This document shows positions 1-8,327 of a stretch of 64,000 nt of DNA, in pieces. The position numbers and the translations under genes were made by a program. The notes under the pieces were generated by a model that saw only the letters and a list, made by a program, of their open reading frames with translations, made no database searches and was not told the DNA's origin. Position 1 is the stretch's first letter; each line of letters starts with the position of its first letter. Source of the DNA: Rhizobiaceae bacterium (GTDB taxonomy: Bacteria > Pseudomonadota > Alphaproteobacteria > Rhizobiales > Rhizobiaceae); the NCBI GenBank assembly GCA_023953905.1, contig JAMLJA010000007.1, forward strand, positions 161,379 through 225,378, written 5' to 3'.

Positions 1-1
1 C

Positions 2-562
2 ATCGATGCGATTGCCAAGAATGCGCGGTGCAACAAGGCGCTGATCTATCACTACTTCGGCAGCAAGGAGAACCTCTTCAGCGCTGTGCTGGAGACGACC
101 TACGAAAAGATACGTGACGCCGAACGCAAGCTCGACCTCGCCCATCGCTCTCCGCAGGAGGCGATGAAGGAACTGATCGGGTTTTCCTTCGACTATGTCA
201 GCCAGCATCCGGAGTTCATTTCGCTCATCAATGATGAGAACATGCATGGCGGCGTGCATGTCGCGCATTCGTCCCGCGCCCGCGACCTCAATAGTCCGCT
301 GGTCGCGCTGATCGAGGAAATTCTTGCCCGCGGTCAGGCGGAAGGCGTGTTCAGAAAGGGCGTGGATCCGGTCCAGCTCTACATTTCGATCGCCAGCATC
401 TGCTACTTCTTCATCGCCAACAGGCACACCCTTTCGGCCATTTTCGCGCTGCCCATGACGCCTGAGGTGCTGGAGATGCGCCGCCGGCACGTCATCGAGG
501 TGATCCTCGGCTATCTGCGTCCCGATGCGCCTTCCAACGAGCTTCCAAGAGTTTCTTTATGA
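2..562 (+). CDS. TetR/AcrR-family transcriptional regulator (5' end outside window)
   Basis: The open frame is already running at base 2, and the first residues are the end of a TetR helix-turn-helix (IYHYFGSKENLFSAVLE, the recognition helix plus the conserved YxxFxSKExL block). The rest, about 160 residues, is the helical ligand-binding and dimerisation domain. A GTG at 86 lies inside this HTH-adjacent helix and is not the start. The stop overlaps the start of the next gene by an ATGA (559-562), so the two are probably translationally coupled and the regulator probably controls the aldolase-like enzyme. The ligand cannot be read from the sequence. The family call is firm; the N-terminal 25-30 residues are missing because of the window edge. 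Confidence 0.9.
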   Translation: MDAIAKNARCNKALIYHYFGSKENLFSAVLETTYEKIRDAERKLDLAHRSPQEAMKELIGFSFDYVSQHPEFISLINDENMHGGVHVAHSSRARDLNSPLVALIEEILARGQAEGVFRKGVDPVQLYISIASICYFFIANRHTLSAIFALPMTPEVLEMRRRHVIEVILGYLRPDAPSNELPRVSL

Positions 563-1608
563 AAATCAGTGATATACCCGCCGTTCCTCTTGCCGCTCTT
601 CGTAAGGGTGGCGTCATTCCGGCCCATCCGCTGGCCCTCGATTCCTCGCGCCAGCTTGACGAGCGCCGCCAGCGGGCCCTGTCGCGCTACTATCTCGATG
701 CCGGCGCCAACGGCATGGCGGTCGCCGTCCACACCACGCAATTCGAGATCCGCGATCATGGCCTGCTCGAGCCGGTGCTGGCCATTGCCGCTCAGGAGGC
801 AGACCGCCATGCCTCCGAGCCGATACTGGTGGCCGGTGCGATCGGCAAGACGGCGCAGGCTGTGCACGAAGCCGAACTCGCCCGCTCGCTTGGCTATCAC
901 GCCGTGTTGCTCGGCCTCGCAGCCATGAAGGACGCCAGCGAGGACGAGCTTGTCGACCACTGCCGTGCGGTTGCCGAGGTGATGCCGGTGATCGGCTTCT
1001 ATCTTCAGGTCGCCGTGGGTGGTCAGCCCCTGCCCTATTCCTTCTGGCGTCGTTTCGCCGAGATCGACAACGTCGTCGCGATCAAGATGGCGCCTTTCAA
1101 CCGCTACCGCACACTCGATGTCGTGCGCGCCGTGATCGATGCGCGCGCGGAGAATCGCATCACGCTCTACACCGGCAATGACGACCACATCGTTGCCGAT
1201 CTGATGACGCGCTTCACGTTCCCGCGCGATGGCAAGCCTGTCAGTGTGCGCATCAAGGGCGGTCTGCTCGGTCACTGGGCAGTGTGGACACAAAAGGCGG
1301 TGGAACTGCTGGCAGACATTCACCAGCGCCCGGATGCCCGCTCGGCCACCGAATGGCTGGAGCTGGATGCCAGAACCACCGACGCCAATGGCGTGCTGTT
1401 CGATGTCGCCAACAATTTCGCCGGTTGCATTGCCGCCATCCATGAGGTGCTGCGCCGGCAAGGCCTGCTCGAGGGCACCTGGTGCCTCAACCCCGACGAG
1501 ACGATGGGGCCGGGGCAGGTCGAGGAGCTCGATCGGATCGCCCGCGACTATCCCGAGTTGAATGACGACGCCTTTGTGCGCGCCAATCTCGACCGTTGGC
1601 TGGCATAG
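559..1608 (+). CDS. Dihydrodipicolinate synthase/N-acetylneuraminate lyase family protein
   Basis: This is a 349-residue TIM-barrel class I aldolase or dehydratase of the DapA/NanA family. The expected Schiff-base lysine is at about residue 176 (VVAIKMAPFN), with the partner tyrosine near 148 (VIGFYLQV). It is longer than typical DapA (about 295 residues) and lacks the usual GTTGE-type start of the barrel, so a catabolic member acting on a 2-oxo acid is more likely than lysine biosynthesis. The start ATG overlaps the TetR stop. Possible substrates are 2-keto-3-deoxy sugar acids or similar, which would fit the sugar-acid dehydratase (8.3-10 kb) and the ketoglutarate-semialdehyde dehydrogenase (43.5-45 kb) elsewhere in the window, but that link is inference. 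Confidence 0.85.
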   Translation: MKISDIPAVPLAALRKGGVIPAHPLALDSSRQLDERRQRALSRYYLDAGANGMAVAVHTTQFEIRDHGLLEPVLAIAAQEADRHASEPILVAGAIGKTAQAVHEAELARSLGYHAVLLGLAAMKDASEDELVDHCRAVAEVMPVIGFYLQVAVGGQPLPYSFWRRFAEIDNVVAIKMAPFNRYRTLDVVRAVIDARAENRITLYTGNDDHIVADLMTRFTFPRDGKPVSVRIKGGLLGHWAVWTQKAVELLADIHQRPDARSATEWLELDARTTDANGVLFDVANNFAGCIAAIHEVLRRQGLLEGTWCLNPDETMGPGQVEELDRIARDYPELNDDAFVRANLDRWLA

Positions 1609-1709
1609 CGCCGAGATCGCGACCGATGGTCTCCTGTCGGAGCAAATAGGTTGACGCGAGGCGCCTCAGGGCGTCTGACGGCTTTCGAAATTCAGCGACA
1701 GGGGCAATC

Positions 1710-2015
1710 ATGGCCGATACCGACGACGATTACGTGTATGACGAGATCACGGGCGAATGGCGCCCGGCCTCTGAAATCGCGGCTGCCGCTGAGGCCCAGC
1801 GCGTTGTCGTGCGCGATGCGGCCGGAAATGAGCTGGCCGATGGCGATGCCGTGGTGCTGGTCAAGGATCTCAAGGTCAAGGGGGCCAATCAGACGCTGAA
1901 GCAAGGCACGCTGATCAAGACGATCCGCCTGACCGACAATCCCGAGGAGATCGACTGCCGGCATGAGTCGATCAAGGGCCTTGTGCTTCGCACGGAATTC
2001 GTTCGCAAACGCTGA
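1710..2015 (+). CDS. PhnA/YjdM-like protein without the zinc ribbon
   Basis: A 101-residue protein whose C-terminal 70 residues match the PhnA/YjdM domain: VVVRDAAGNELADGDAVV, then VKDLKVKGANQTLKQGT, IRL and the IDCRH/EFVRKR end. Enteric YjdM begins with a four-cysteine zinc ribbon. Here that part is replaced by a short acidic leader (DDDYVYDEITGEWRPASE) with no cysteines, so this is the domain-only form. Despite the old phn name the family has no proven role in phosphonate breakdown. An AGGGG ribosome-binding site lies before the ATG. It stands alone on the plus strand, its stop 20 bases from the convergent YhaN-like gene. Confidence 0.85.
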   Translation: MADTDDDYVYDEITGEWRPASEIAAAAEAQRVVVRDAAGNELADGDAVVLVKDLKVKGANQTLKQGTLIKTIRLTDNPEEIDCRHESIKGLVLRTEFVRKR

Positions 2016-2034
2016 TCCCTGACCGCGCAAGCCG

Positions 2035-5000
2035 TCAGCTGTCGATCTCGTGAATTGACACGGATGGCACGGTTTGCCTCGCGATCTCGCAGAGATGGCG
2101 GTGATGCGTCAGATAGATCACCTGCCCCACCTGCGCCATCTGACTGAAAAGCCGGAAGACTTCCTCCGAGCGCGGCTCGTCGAACGTTTCCATGATGTCG
2201 TCGGCAACGAACGGCACGGATGGCCGCGCGGTCGCGAACTCCTCGTAGCCGGCAAGGCGCAGCGCCAGATAGAGCTGGAAGCGCGTGCCTTTCGACATGT
2301 CGACCGCCAGCTTGGAGCCGCCCTGGCGTGACAAACCGATCAGCGCCTCCCGATCCTTGTCGGGCCGGGTAGCAAGACCCGAATACTGGTCGCGGGTCAT
2401 GAGGCGGAACGCCTCGGACGCACGTCTCATCATGGCGCTGCGATGCTTGTCCCGATAGGCGCGCAGGGCATGTTCGGCGATCAGGCTGCCGCTTCTGAGC
2501 CGCAGATACCGCAGCGCCAGATCCTCGAGCTCAAGGATCGCCGTGCGTCGCTCGGACGCGATCCGTGCAACGGCATCGTCGCCATCGACCGCGCTGAGGC
2601 GATCGGATGCGCGAACCTTTTCGGCATAAAGGGCTTTTGTCCGCTGATCGAGATCGTCGAGCCTCGCGACAAGCTCCGCCTGTTCGCGCTGCAGGCCCAC
2701 CCGATCGACATCGGTCAGAGTGAGAATTGCCTCATCGAGCGACGGTTGCTGCAACTCGCGGACAATCTGTCCGGCAATACGGGATTGCTGCTCCGCCAAG
2801 TCGTCCCGCTTGCGGCAATGCTCCAGCGACTGCCTGACCTCGGCGAGTGTCTCGACGCCGAAAAAGTCGGTCATTTCACGCTTGCGCGCTGAATGCGTTG
2901 CTATTTCGGCGGACAGCGCCTCGCGTTCGACGGAAAGGCCGCCTAGCGACTGCTCGCGTTCCTCACGCTTTGCCTGAATGCGTGTGGTGTCCTCGTGGCG
3001 GCGGATCAGGAGCTTGGCACTCGTCAGGGCATCCTCGCCATCGGGCGTTTCGCCAAGGGCCATGTGAACTTGGCCGACCATATTGGCGAATGCCTCCCGG
3101 TCGGCCTCCATCGCATCGATGCGATGCTGCATTTCATCTTGTTCGCGCAGCGCTTCCGGCAAGGTTGTGATGGCATCGAGCAGTTCCCTCACGGCGCCCA
3201 CACTGTCGTGCCGGTCTGCAAACCACGTTCCGGCGAGCGCGCTCACCCAGCTATCCTGCCATTCCTGCGAACGCGCCAAGGCTGCGTCACGCGCCCTGCT
3301 TCTCTGCGCAAACGATGCCTCAAGCTCGTTGAGACGCCCTTCGGCGTCGGTCCGCTTTGATTGCAGTGTGGCGTTCTGGGCCAGTGCGTTCTCGGCCGCC
3401 TGAACCAGCGCGGCCAGAGACAAGCCGTCGACTGCCATGCCAATGTCGCGCAGCGCCGCGGTCAGGGAGATTTGCTCCGCCTCAATCCTTTGGGTCGCGT
3501 TCTCGATTTCATCCTTGGTGCGCCGAAGGGCATTCCACGCCTCAAGCGCTGCCGCCTGTGCATCCGCCCAGCGATCGATACGGGAAAGCCAGACAGCGAG
3601 ACTGGCGGTCTCGGCAAGTTCGATCTCCGAGGGCGTCTCATTGCGAATTTCGCCCCGCAATGCGTTCAGTTCGGCGTCGATCCCGCGCAGCAACTCGCCC
3701 TGCAGGTCGAGATTTGCGCTGATCACGGCCTGACTCGATGTCAACGATCGAAGCTCCTCGAGTTGCTTCGCGTGGCCGAGGCGGGCGTTGGCGATCGTAT
3801 CGGTACGGCGCATCCTGTCTTCGAAGTGCAGCGCGGTTTCGCGGTCAAGCGACGACAGATGCTTTGCCCATGCCTCGTCGCGTTCGCTCAGGGCCGTGGC
3901 GGCTTCCTCGTCGCCGATTTCGCCCGCAGCCTCATGGAGCGCCGCAATCCGCGCCTTTTCTTCGCTCAGTCTTGAAGCGAGTTCGCTCTGTCGCGAGACA
4001 ATCTGCGAGCGGCGCATGTCGAGCGCCGCCAGTGCCGCCTTCCACGCTTCCCGGCGGTCGGCTCGCGGTGGCGCGATGCGCTGCAGATGCTGCCCATCCC
4101 CGGCAAGGGGATGCAAATGGTTCATTGCATCGTCGAAGGCCCGCTGTCGCTCGGGAAGATCGCGCTTGGCCAGACGGATTTCGGCGGCCACATCGCTTTC
4201 GCGCAACCGTGCAAGGGTCGCCTGCAATTGCGCGACCTTTCCCGCATCAATCACCGCATGCTGGCTGTCGAGTGACTTTTGCGCAATCCGTTCTTTCTCG
4301 ATGGCCTCACGGACGAGATCCACCTCCTTCTCGGCCGACTGCCGCGCGACGTCGATCCCGGATTTGTCCGCGATGAGATCGCGAAGCGCACCAATCGTCG
4401 GTGCGGCGACAAGAAGTGTCTTGGGGTCAACGTCATCCACCTGTCCAATGGTCGCCAGAATGAGCTCAACCTTGCGGCTCCATTCGGCGAGCGAGGCGCG
4501 CCGCTTCGGAAGATCTTCCTGCGCGGTGGTGTAGCGGGCAGCAGCCTCGGTCAACTGGTCGAAGCGCTCGGCGAGATCGAGCACGCGCTGGTCGACCACC
4601 AGTCCGTCCAGTTCGTCCTGTGTCCGTGCCGCGCGCTGCTCCAGTCCGGCCATCCGGGTTTGGAGGCGGGTGTCCTCGTCCATCAGACCCGGCAGCGCTC
4701 GCCACCATTCGGCAGGTGGACGCGGCAGATCCCGATAATCCTGAAGCTCGGCCTGGATACGGCGATAGTCTGCTGCCAGAGGATGGGCGCGAAGGATGCG
4801 GGTGATCTCATCATGGCGCGCTCGGGCTGCTCCAGTTTCGCGCATGGCCTCGTCATAGGCGGCGGTTGCCTGCTGAAGCGACGTGGTCAACGCCTTGTAG
4901 GCTGACGCCTGTATATCGATTTCGTCGCGACGTGTCTTGAGATCCGAGATCTGGCGCTTGAGAACCGCGATTTTCGTCGAGCTGGCCCGCTTTCTGAAGA

Positions 5001-5520
5001 TGCCATCGGCTTCGCTGACGGCTGCTTCAAGACTGGAACTGATCCCCGCAAGGCCCGCACTCGCCGAGAACAACAGTTCACCCAGATCGCCCTTGCTTTC
5101 CAGAATGGCGTTGCCGCCCTCCTCCAGGGTCTGATCGTCGAGCGAGAACATCATGCGATAGGCGTCGCGCGTCAGCCCCGCGAGTGGGACACTCAGGATC
5201 GCTTCATTGACCGCCTGTCCCTGAGCGTCCAGCAGGGAGTTATTGCGCTGCTTGATGCGCCTGAAATCATGGGCCTGCCCATCAAATTCGAGGCAGGCAC
5301 CGATCTCCATCGCCTTTCCCTGATGCAGAAAGCCGTAGCGTGTCCGCTCTTCGATGCCGAACAGAAGGTCGAGATAGGCCGAAAGCGATGTGGATTTGCC
5401 CGCTTCGTTCAGCCCATAGACGATATGAAGATCCGGAGTGCCCGGAGCGTGGGCGCCGAAATCGATGGAATAGTCGGTGAACCTGCCGTAGCGGGTGAGA
5501 TCGAGCCGGCGCAGGCGCAT
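2035..5520 (-). CDS. YhaN-like SMC/Rad50-type ATPase
   Basis: This 1161-residue protein is built like SbcC/Rad50. The N-terminal ATPase half starts MRLRRLDLTRYGRF and has a Walker A GLNEAGKST at residues 36-44. About 850 residues of heptad-rich coiled coil follow (many E, R, A, L and Q runs). The C-terminal half has a signature-like segment (SKGTRFQLYLALRLAG) and a Walker B (VPFVADDIMETFD). Its start ATG abuts the stop of the metallophosphoesterase gene (5520), the order typical of yhaO-yhaN pairs. Together they should form a nuclease-ATPase complex acting on DNA ends. The YhaN type is distinguished from SbcC by the short ATPase N-terminus and the LYGLNEAGKS-like P-loop. The DNA substrate is unknown. 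Confidence 0.9.
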   Translation of the reverse strand: MRLRRLDLTRYGRFTDYSIDFGAHAPGTPDLHIVYGLNEAGKSTSLSAYLDLLFGIEERTRYGFLHQGKAMEIGACLEFDGQAHDFRRIKQRNNSLLDAQGQAVNEAILSVPLAGLTRDAYRMMFSLDDQTLEEGGNAILESKGDLGELLFSASAGLAGISSSLEAAVSEADGIFRKRASSTKIAVLKRQISDLKTRRDEIDIQASAYKALTTSLQQATAAYDEAMRETGAARARHDEITRILRAHPLAADYRRIQAELQDYRDLPRPPAEWWRALPGLMDEDTRLQTRMAGLEQRAARTQDELDGLVVDQRVLDLAERFDQLTEAAARYTTAQEDLPKRRASLAEWSRKVELILATIGQVDDVDPKTLLVAAPTIGALRDLIADKSGIDVARQSAEKEVDLVREAIEKERIAQKSLDSQHAVIDAGKVAQLQATLARLRESDVAAEIRLAKRDLPERQRAFDDAMNHLHPLAGDGQHLQRIAPPRADRREAWKAALAALDMRRSQIVSRQSELASRLSEEKARIAALHEAAGEIGDEEAATALSERDEAWAKHLSSLDRETALHFEDRMRRTDTIANARLGHAKQLEELRSLTSSQAVISANLDLQGELLRGIDAELNALRGEIRNETPSEIELAETASLAVWLSRIDRWADAQAAALEAWNALRRTKDEIENATQRIEAEQISLTAALRDIGMAVDGLSLAALVQAAENALAQNATLQSKRTDAEGRLNELEASFAQRSRARDAALARSQEWQDSWVSALAGTWFADRHDSVGAVRELLDAITTLPEALREQDEMQHRIDAMEADREAFANMVGQVHMALGETPDGEDALTSAKLLIRRHEDTTRIQAKREEREQSLGGLSVEREALSAEIATHSARKREMTDFFGVETLAEVRQSLEHCRKRDDLAEQQSRIAGQIVRELQQPSLDEAILTLTDVDRVGLQREQAELVARLDDLDQRTKALYAEKVRASDRLSAVDGDDAVARIASERRTAILELEDLALRYLRLRSGSLIAEHALRAYRDKHRSAMMRRASEAFRLMTRDQYSGLATRPDKDREALIGLSRQGGSKLAVDMSKGTRFQLYLALRLAGYEEFATARPSVPFVADDIMETFDEPRSEEVFRLFSQMAQVGQVIYLTHHRHLCEIARQTVPSVSIHEIDS

Positions 5521-6788
5521 CAGTCGGTCTCCGACATTTCCGGTTTCAACCGGGCCAGCATGTCGTCGCTGCCTTCGCTCAAGAGCTGATCGACCAGCGC
5601 CTCGAACGCCGTTTGGTCCGCGCCGCCGAAGCCACGGGCGTCGGGTGGCAGGTCGTCTCGTAGTTCAAGCGCGAGATCGCGTATGGACTCGCGGACACCG
5701 TGCTGATGAATGATCTCGTCGCGCATCAAGGCACCAAGCTCGATCACAGGATCGGCGGCTGAATCGTCCCCGGTGCTGCGAGCCACATTGGTTGCGATCT
5801 CGATCTTCTCGATCCACGTTTTGCAAATGTTTTCAGCGCGCTGTTCGATTTCGGTGAGAAGCAGGTCGCGGTCGCGTTTTAATTGCCACGACAAGGGCGT
5901 CTCGCCGCTCAGCATGATCCGACCGACGAGATGTTCCGACCGGGTTTGATCGCGCGCCGCACCCAGACCTTTTTCGATCATTTCAACCGCTTCTCGCCAG
6001 GTTGATGCGGAGGAAAGGTCGAGCGAAATGCGCTCGAACTGCGCAATGCTCGTTGGCCGTTCCTCTACCGAGAGGCTGCGGTCGTCATGGACCGTCACCA
6101 GCGTGACCGTCTTCCGCCCGGCCTCGTTAATGTCGCGACCCTGCGGCATTCCCGGCATGATGACCATCCGCTCGCCGGCATGCTGCGCGCGCATGTGGAT
6201 ATGCCCCAGCGCCCAATAGTCAAATCCCCAGCCATGCAGGTCGGAAGCCTTGCAGGGCGCATAAGCATCGTGTCCGGGCGCGCCCGCGAGACTGGTGTGC
6301 ATGATCCCGATATTGATGGCGTCAGGTGAAGGGCGGCGGTATTTCTCCAGAAGGCTTTCGGGCGCCTGGGAATTGGCGAAGCTCAGGCCGTGCATGACCA
6401 GATTGAGGTCGCCCTTGACGATGTCGACGGCGTCGGCTCGACCGCCAAACAGTTTCAGCGATGGCGGCAGGATCAGCTCCTGCGTGATGCGCGAGAGCGC
6501 GTCGTGATTGCCGCGGATGACGAATGTGGCAATCCCCGCCTCATGCAGGCGCTGCATCTGGCTTGCCAGAAAGCGCGCCGTCTTCATCGACGTTTGATCG
6601 CCATCGTAGAGATCGCCGGCGACGATCAGAGCGTCCACCTTCTCATCGAGGCACAGGTCGACAATCGCAACCAGCGCCTGCCGCGTCGCATCGCCGACCA
6701 ATTCCGCAAGTTCGCCATTGCGCATGGCAAGCGAACGCAACGGGGAATCGAGGTGCAGATCGGCAGTGTGGATGAATCGGAACGCCAT
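5520..6788 (-). CDS. YhaO-like DNA repair exonuclease (Mre11/SbcD-type metallophosphoesterase)
   Basis: A 422-residue calcineurin-like phosphoesterase with every metal-binding block visible: HTADLHLDSP (residues 7-16), AGDLYDGD (57-64), RGNHD (92-96), an MHTS histidine further on, and GHIHMR. The C-terminal 170 residues form a helical capping and partner-binding part. It is first in a two-gene operon with the YhaN-like ATPase, which starts at its stop codon. Mre11-family proteins are Mn-dependent 3'-5' exonucleases and endonucleases. The length and the TADLHLDSP start fit YhaO better than SbcD (usually 'LHLG'). Confidence 0.92.
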   Translation of the reverse strand: MAFRFIHTADLHLDSPLRSLAMRNGELAELVGDATRQALVAIVDLCLDEKVDALIVAGDLYDGDQTSMKTARFLASQMQRLHEAGIATFVIRGNHDALSRITQELILPPSLKLFGGRADAVDIVKGDLNLVMHGLSFANSQAPESLLEKYRRPSPDAINIGIMHTSLAGAPGHDAYAPCKASDLHGWGFDYWALGHIHMRAQHAGERMVIMPGMPQGRDINEAGRKTVTLVTVHDDRSLSVEERPTSIAQFERISLDLSSASTWREAVEMIEKGLGAARDQTRSEHLVGRIMLSGETPLSWQLKRDRDLLLTEIEQRAENICKTWIEKIEIATNVARSTGDDSAADPVIELGALMRDEIIHQHGVRESIRDLALELRDDLPPDARGFGGADQTAFEALVDQLLSEGSDDMLARLKPEMSETD

Positions 6789-6859
6789 ACATCATCTTCG
6801 GTGACAAACGCGCCGGATGTAAGGGCTTGCGCTGGCTTTTCCACCTCGCGCTGGCGCTG

Positions 6860-6880
6860 GACGCCGGCATTTGCGGCGTC
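6860..6880 (-). terminator. Stem-loop after the ceramidase-like gene
   Basis: Seven-base arms GACGCCG (6860-6866) and CGGCGTC (6874-6880) around a 7-base loop. It lies between the end of the ceramidase-like gene (6903) and the start of the YhaO-like gene (6788). There is no T-run, so it is either a weak or Rho-assisted terminator, or only a processing hairpin. Confidence 0.4.
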
Positions 6881-6902
6881 AAGCGACAGTAACCTGCAAG
6901 GT

Positions 6903-8327
6903 TCAGGCGGCGTGCAGCGAACGGACCAGATCGATTGCCGCTTTGCGGAAGACCGCCTCGGCGCCCTCGGATACGTAGCAGGCGATGTCCACCTCGTAGC
7001 CGCCTTCGGCATGGACGTCCGCTGGGGGCAGGTACCCCTCCGTACCATTGGAATAGCCGCCAACGAATGTCATCGGGAATGGCGATGCTTCGCGGATGGC
7101 AAGACCGGTCGCGGAAAAGATCTCCATGGGCGCGGTCACGAGAACCGCGTCGCCGACGCGCAATGCCCGGATCTCGATGGGAACCGTCGACACGCCCTGC
7201 ACGCGCTTGGCCATCCCCAGAATGATGTCGGCGCGCCGTGCACGGAAATGAATGTCGGCAAGTGTCGCGTGATCCGCACCCTTTGCCTTCAGTGCGTGCA
7301 ATTCCTTCTTGGTGGACGCTGCGCGCTCTTCCAGAATCTCCATGGGTTCGAACGCCTTGACGGGAAGCTCGACCACGGCACTTGCCACGCCGAGGGTCGT
7401 TGGGTTGTCGGCAAGCACCGTGCGCTTGTGAAGGCCGAGCGGCGCACCGGATTCCACGACTTCACTAAACTCCATGCGGTAGTTCATCGGCGACATGACG
7501 GCCAGAGTGGTTGCCGCATCCGCCGCGATACGGTTGCCGATGCGTTCGGCAAGACGCACATCGCCGCTCAAGGCCTCGTAGGGTATCTGATCGCCCGCGC
7601 AGCCTTGCAGGAAAAGACAGGTGCCGCCGATCAGCTTTTCCACGCCTTCCTTGAGCGCACCGGGGAATTCGGAGCTGATGGCGGTATTCTGGTGGGCCAG
7701 CACGATGGGATGCGTGCCGTAACCGACGACGCTTGCGATCGTGTTGCCGTCGAGATCGTCGAAACGCAGCAGCGAGAGGGTTGTGTCGCGTATGCTGCCG
7801 CTGTGCGGGCTGACCACGATACGGCCCTCAGGGGTAACGAACCGCCGATTGACCGTGACTTCGCTCTTGCCATAGCCAGACGCGACGCGCGCTGGCCTGA
7901 GATCGTGGACAGCCATCCGGGCCGCATCCAGGACAGCCTGCCGGCACTTTTCGCGCCATGCCGGCATCAGCTCCATGCCGGGCATGTCGGGCGAGGAGCC
8001 GTTGGTCGTTTCCGCATTCCAGACAGGCGCGCTGTGCGTGTGGGTCGCGCCGATCGAGATTTTCGCGGCGGGGATCTGTGTTTCCCGTTCGATGCTGGCG
8101 CGCATCTCGTCGCATACGTCGGTCGGCAGACCCGTGACATCGAGATCGCAGACAAGCACCCTGTCGCCATCATTCTCGAGGCAGAGCGCCGTGGCGCGCA
8201 GTGGCAGATGAATGCTCTGCGACAGATCGATGGTGCGCGCGCCCCAAAGGATATGGGGAATGCCGACCGGCGGCGTCATGTCCGCGCGCCCAACTCCGCA
8301 TTTGAACAAGGTCGTCTCCTTCATCAT
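6903..8327 (-). CDS. Neutral/alkaline ceramidase-like amidohydrolase
   Basis: A 474-residue protein resembling the N-terminal catalytic domain of neutral ceramidases. It starts with the CGVGRADMTPPVGIP motif and has the zinc-site-like block GATHTHSAPVWN, a VGYGTHPIVLAHQN segment, an LQGCAGDQ motif and a C-terminal GGYSNGTEGYLPP. There is no signal peptide and no C-terminal Ig-like domain, so it is probably cytoplasmic, unlike secreted sphingolipid ceramidases. The ATG overlaps the stop of the upstream IlvD-type dehydratase (ATGA at 8324-8327), so it is the last gene of the peptide-importer operon. Known members hydrolyse amide bonds; with a peptide-type ABC importer and a sugar-acid dehydratase, an imported amide conjugate is a plausible substrate (inference). 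Confidence 0.82.
   Translation of the reverse strand: MMKETTLFKCGVGRADMTPPVGIPHILWGARTIDLSQSIHLPLRATALCLENDGDRVLVCDLDVTGLPTDVCDEMRASIERETQIPAAKISIGATHTHSAPVWNAETTNGSSPDMPGMELMPAWREKCRQAVLDAARMAVHDLRPARVASGYGKSEVTVNRRFVTPEGRIVVSPHSGSIRDTTLSLLRFDDLDGNTIASVVGYGTHPIVLAHQNTAISSEFPGALKEGVEKLIGGTCLFLQGCAGDQIPYEALSGDVRLAERIGNRIAADAATTLAVMSPMNYRMEFSEVVESGAPLGLHKRTVLADNPTTLGVASAVVELPVKAFEPMEILEERAASTKKELHALKAKGADHATLADIHFRARRADIILGMAKRVQGVSTVPIEIRALRVGDAVLVTAPMEIFSATGLAIREASPFPMTFVGGYSNGTEGYLPPADVHAEGGYEVDIACYVSEGAEAVFRKAAIDLVRSLHAA

Noticed and set aside
86..88. GTG 86 as the start of the TetR gene
   Set aside because: The frame is open to base 2 and the upstream codons encode the conserved TetR helix-turn-helix end.
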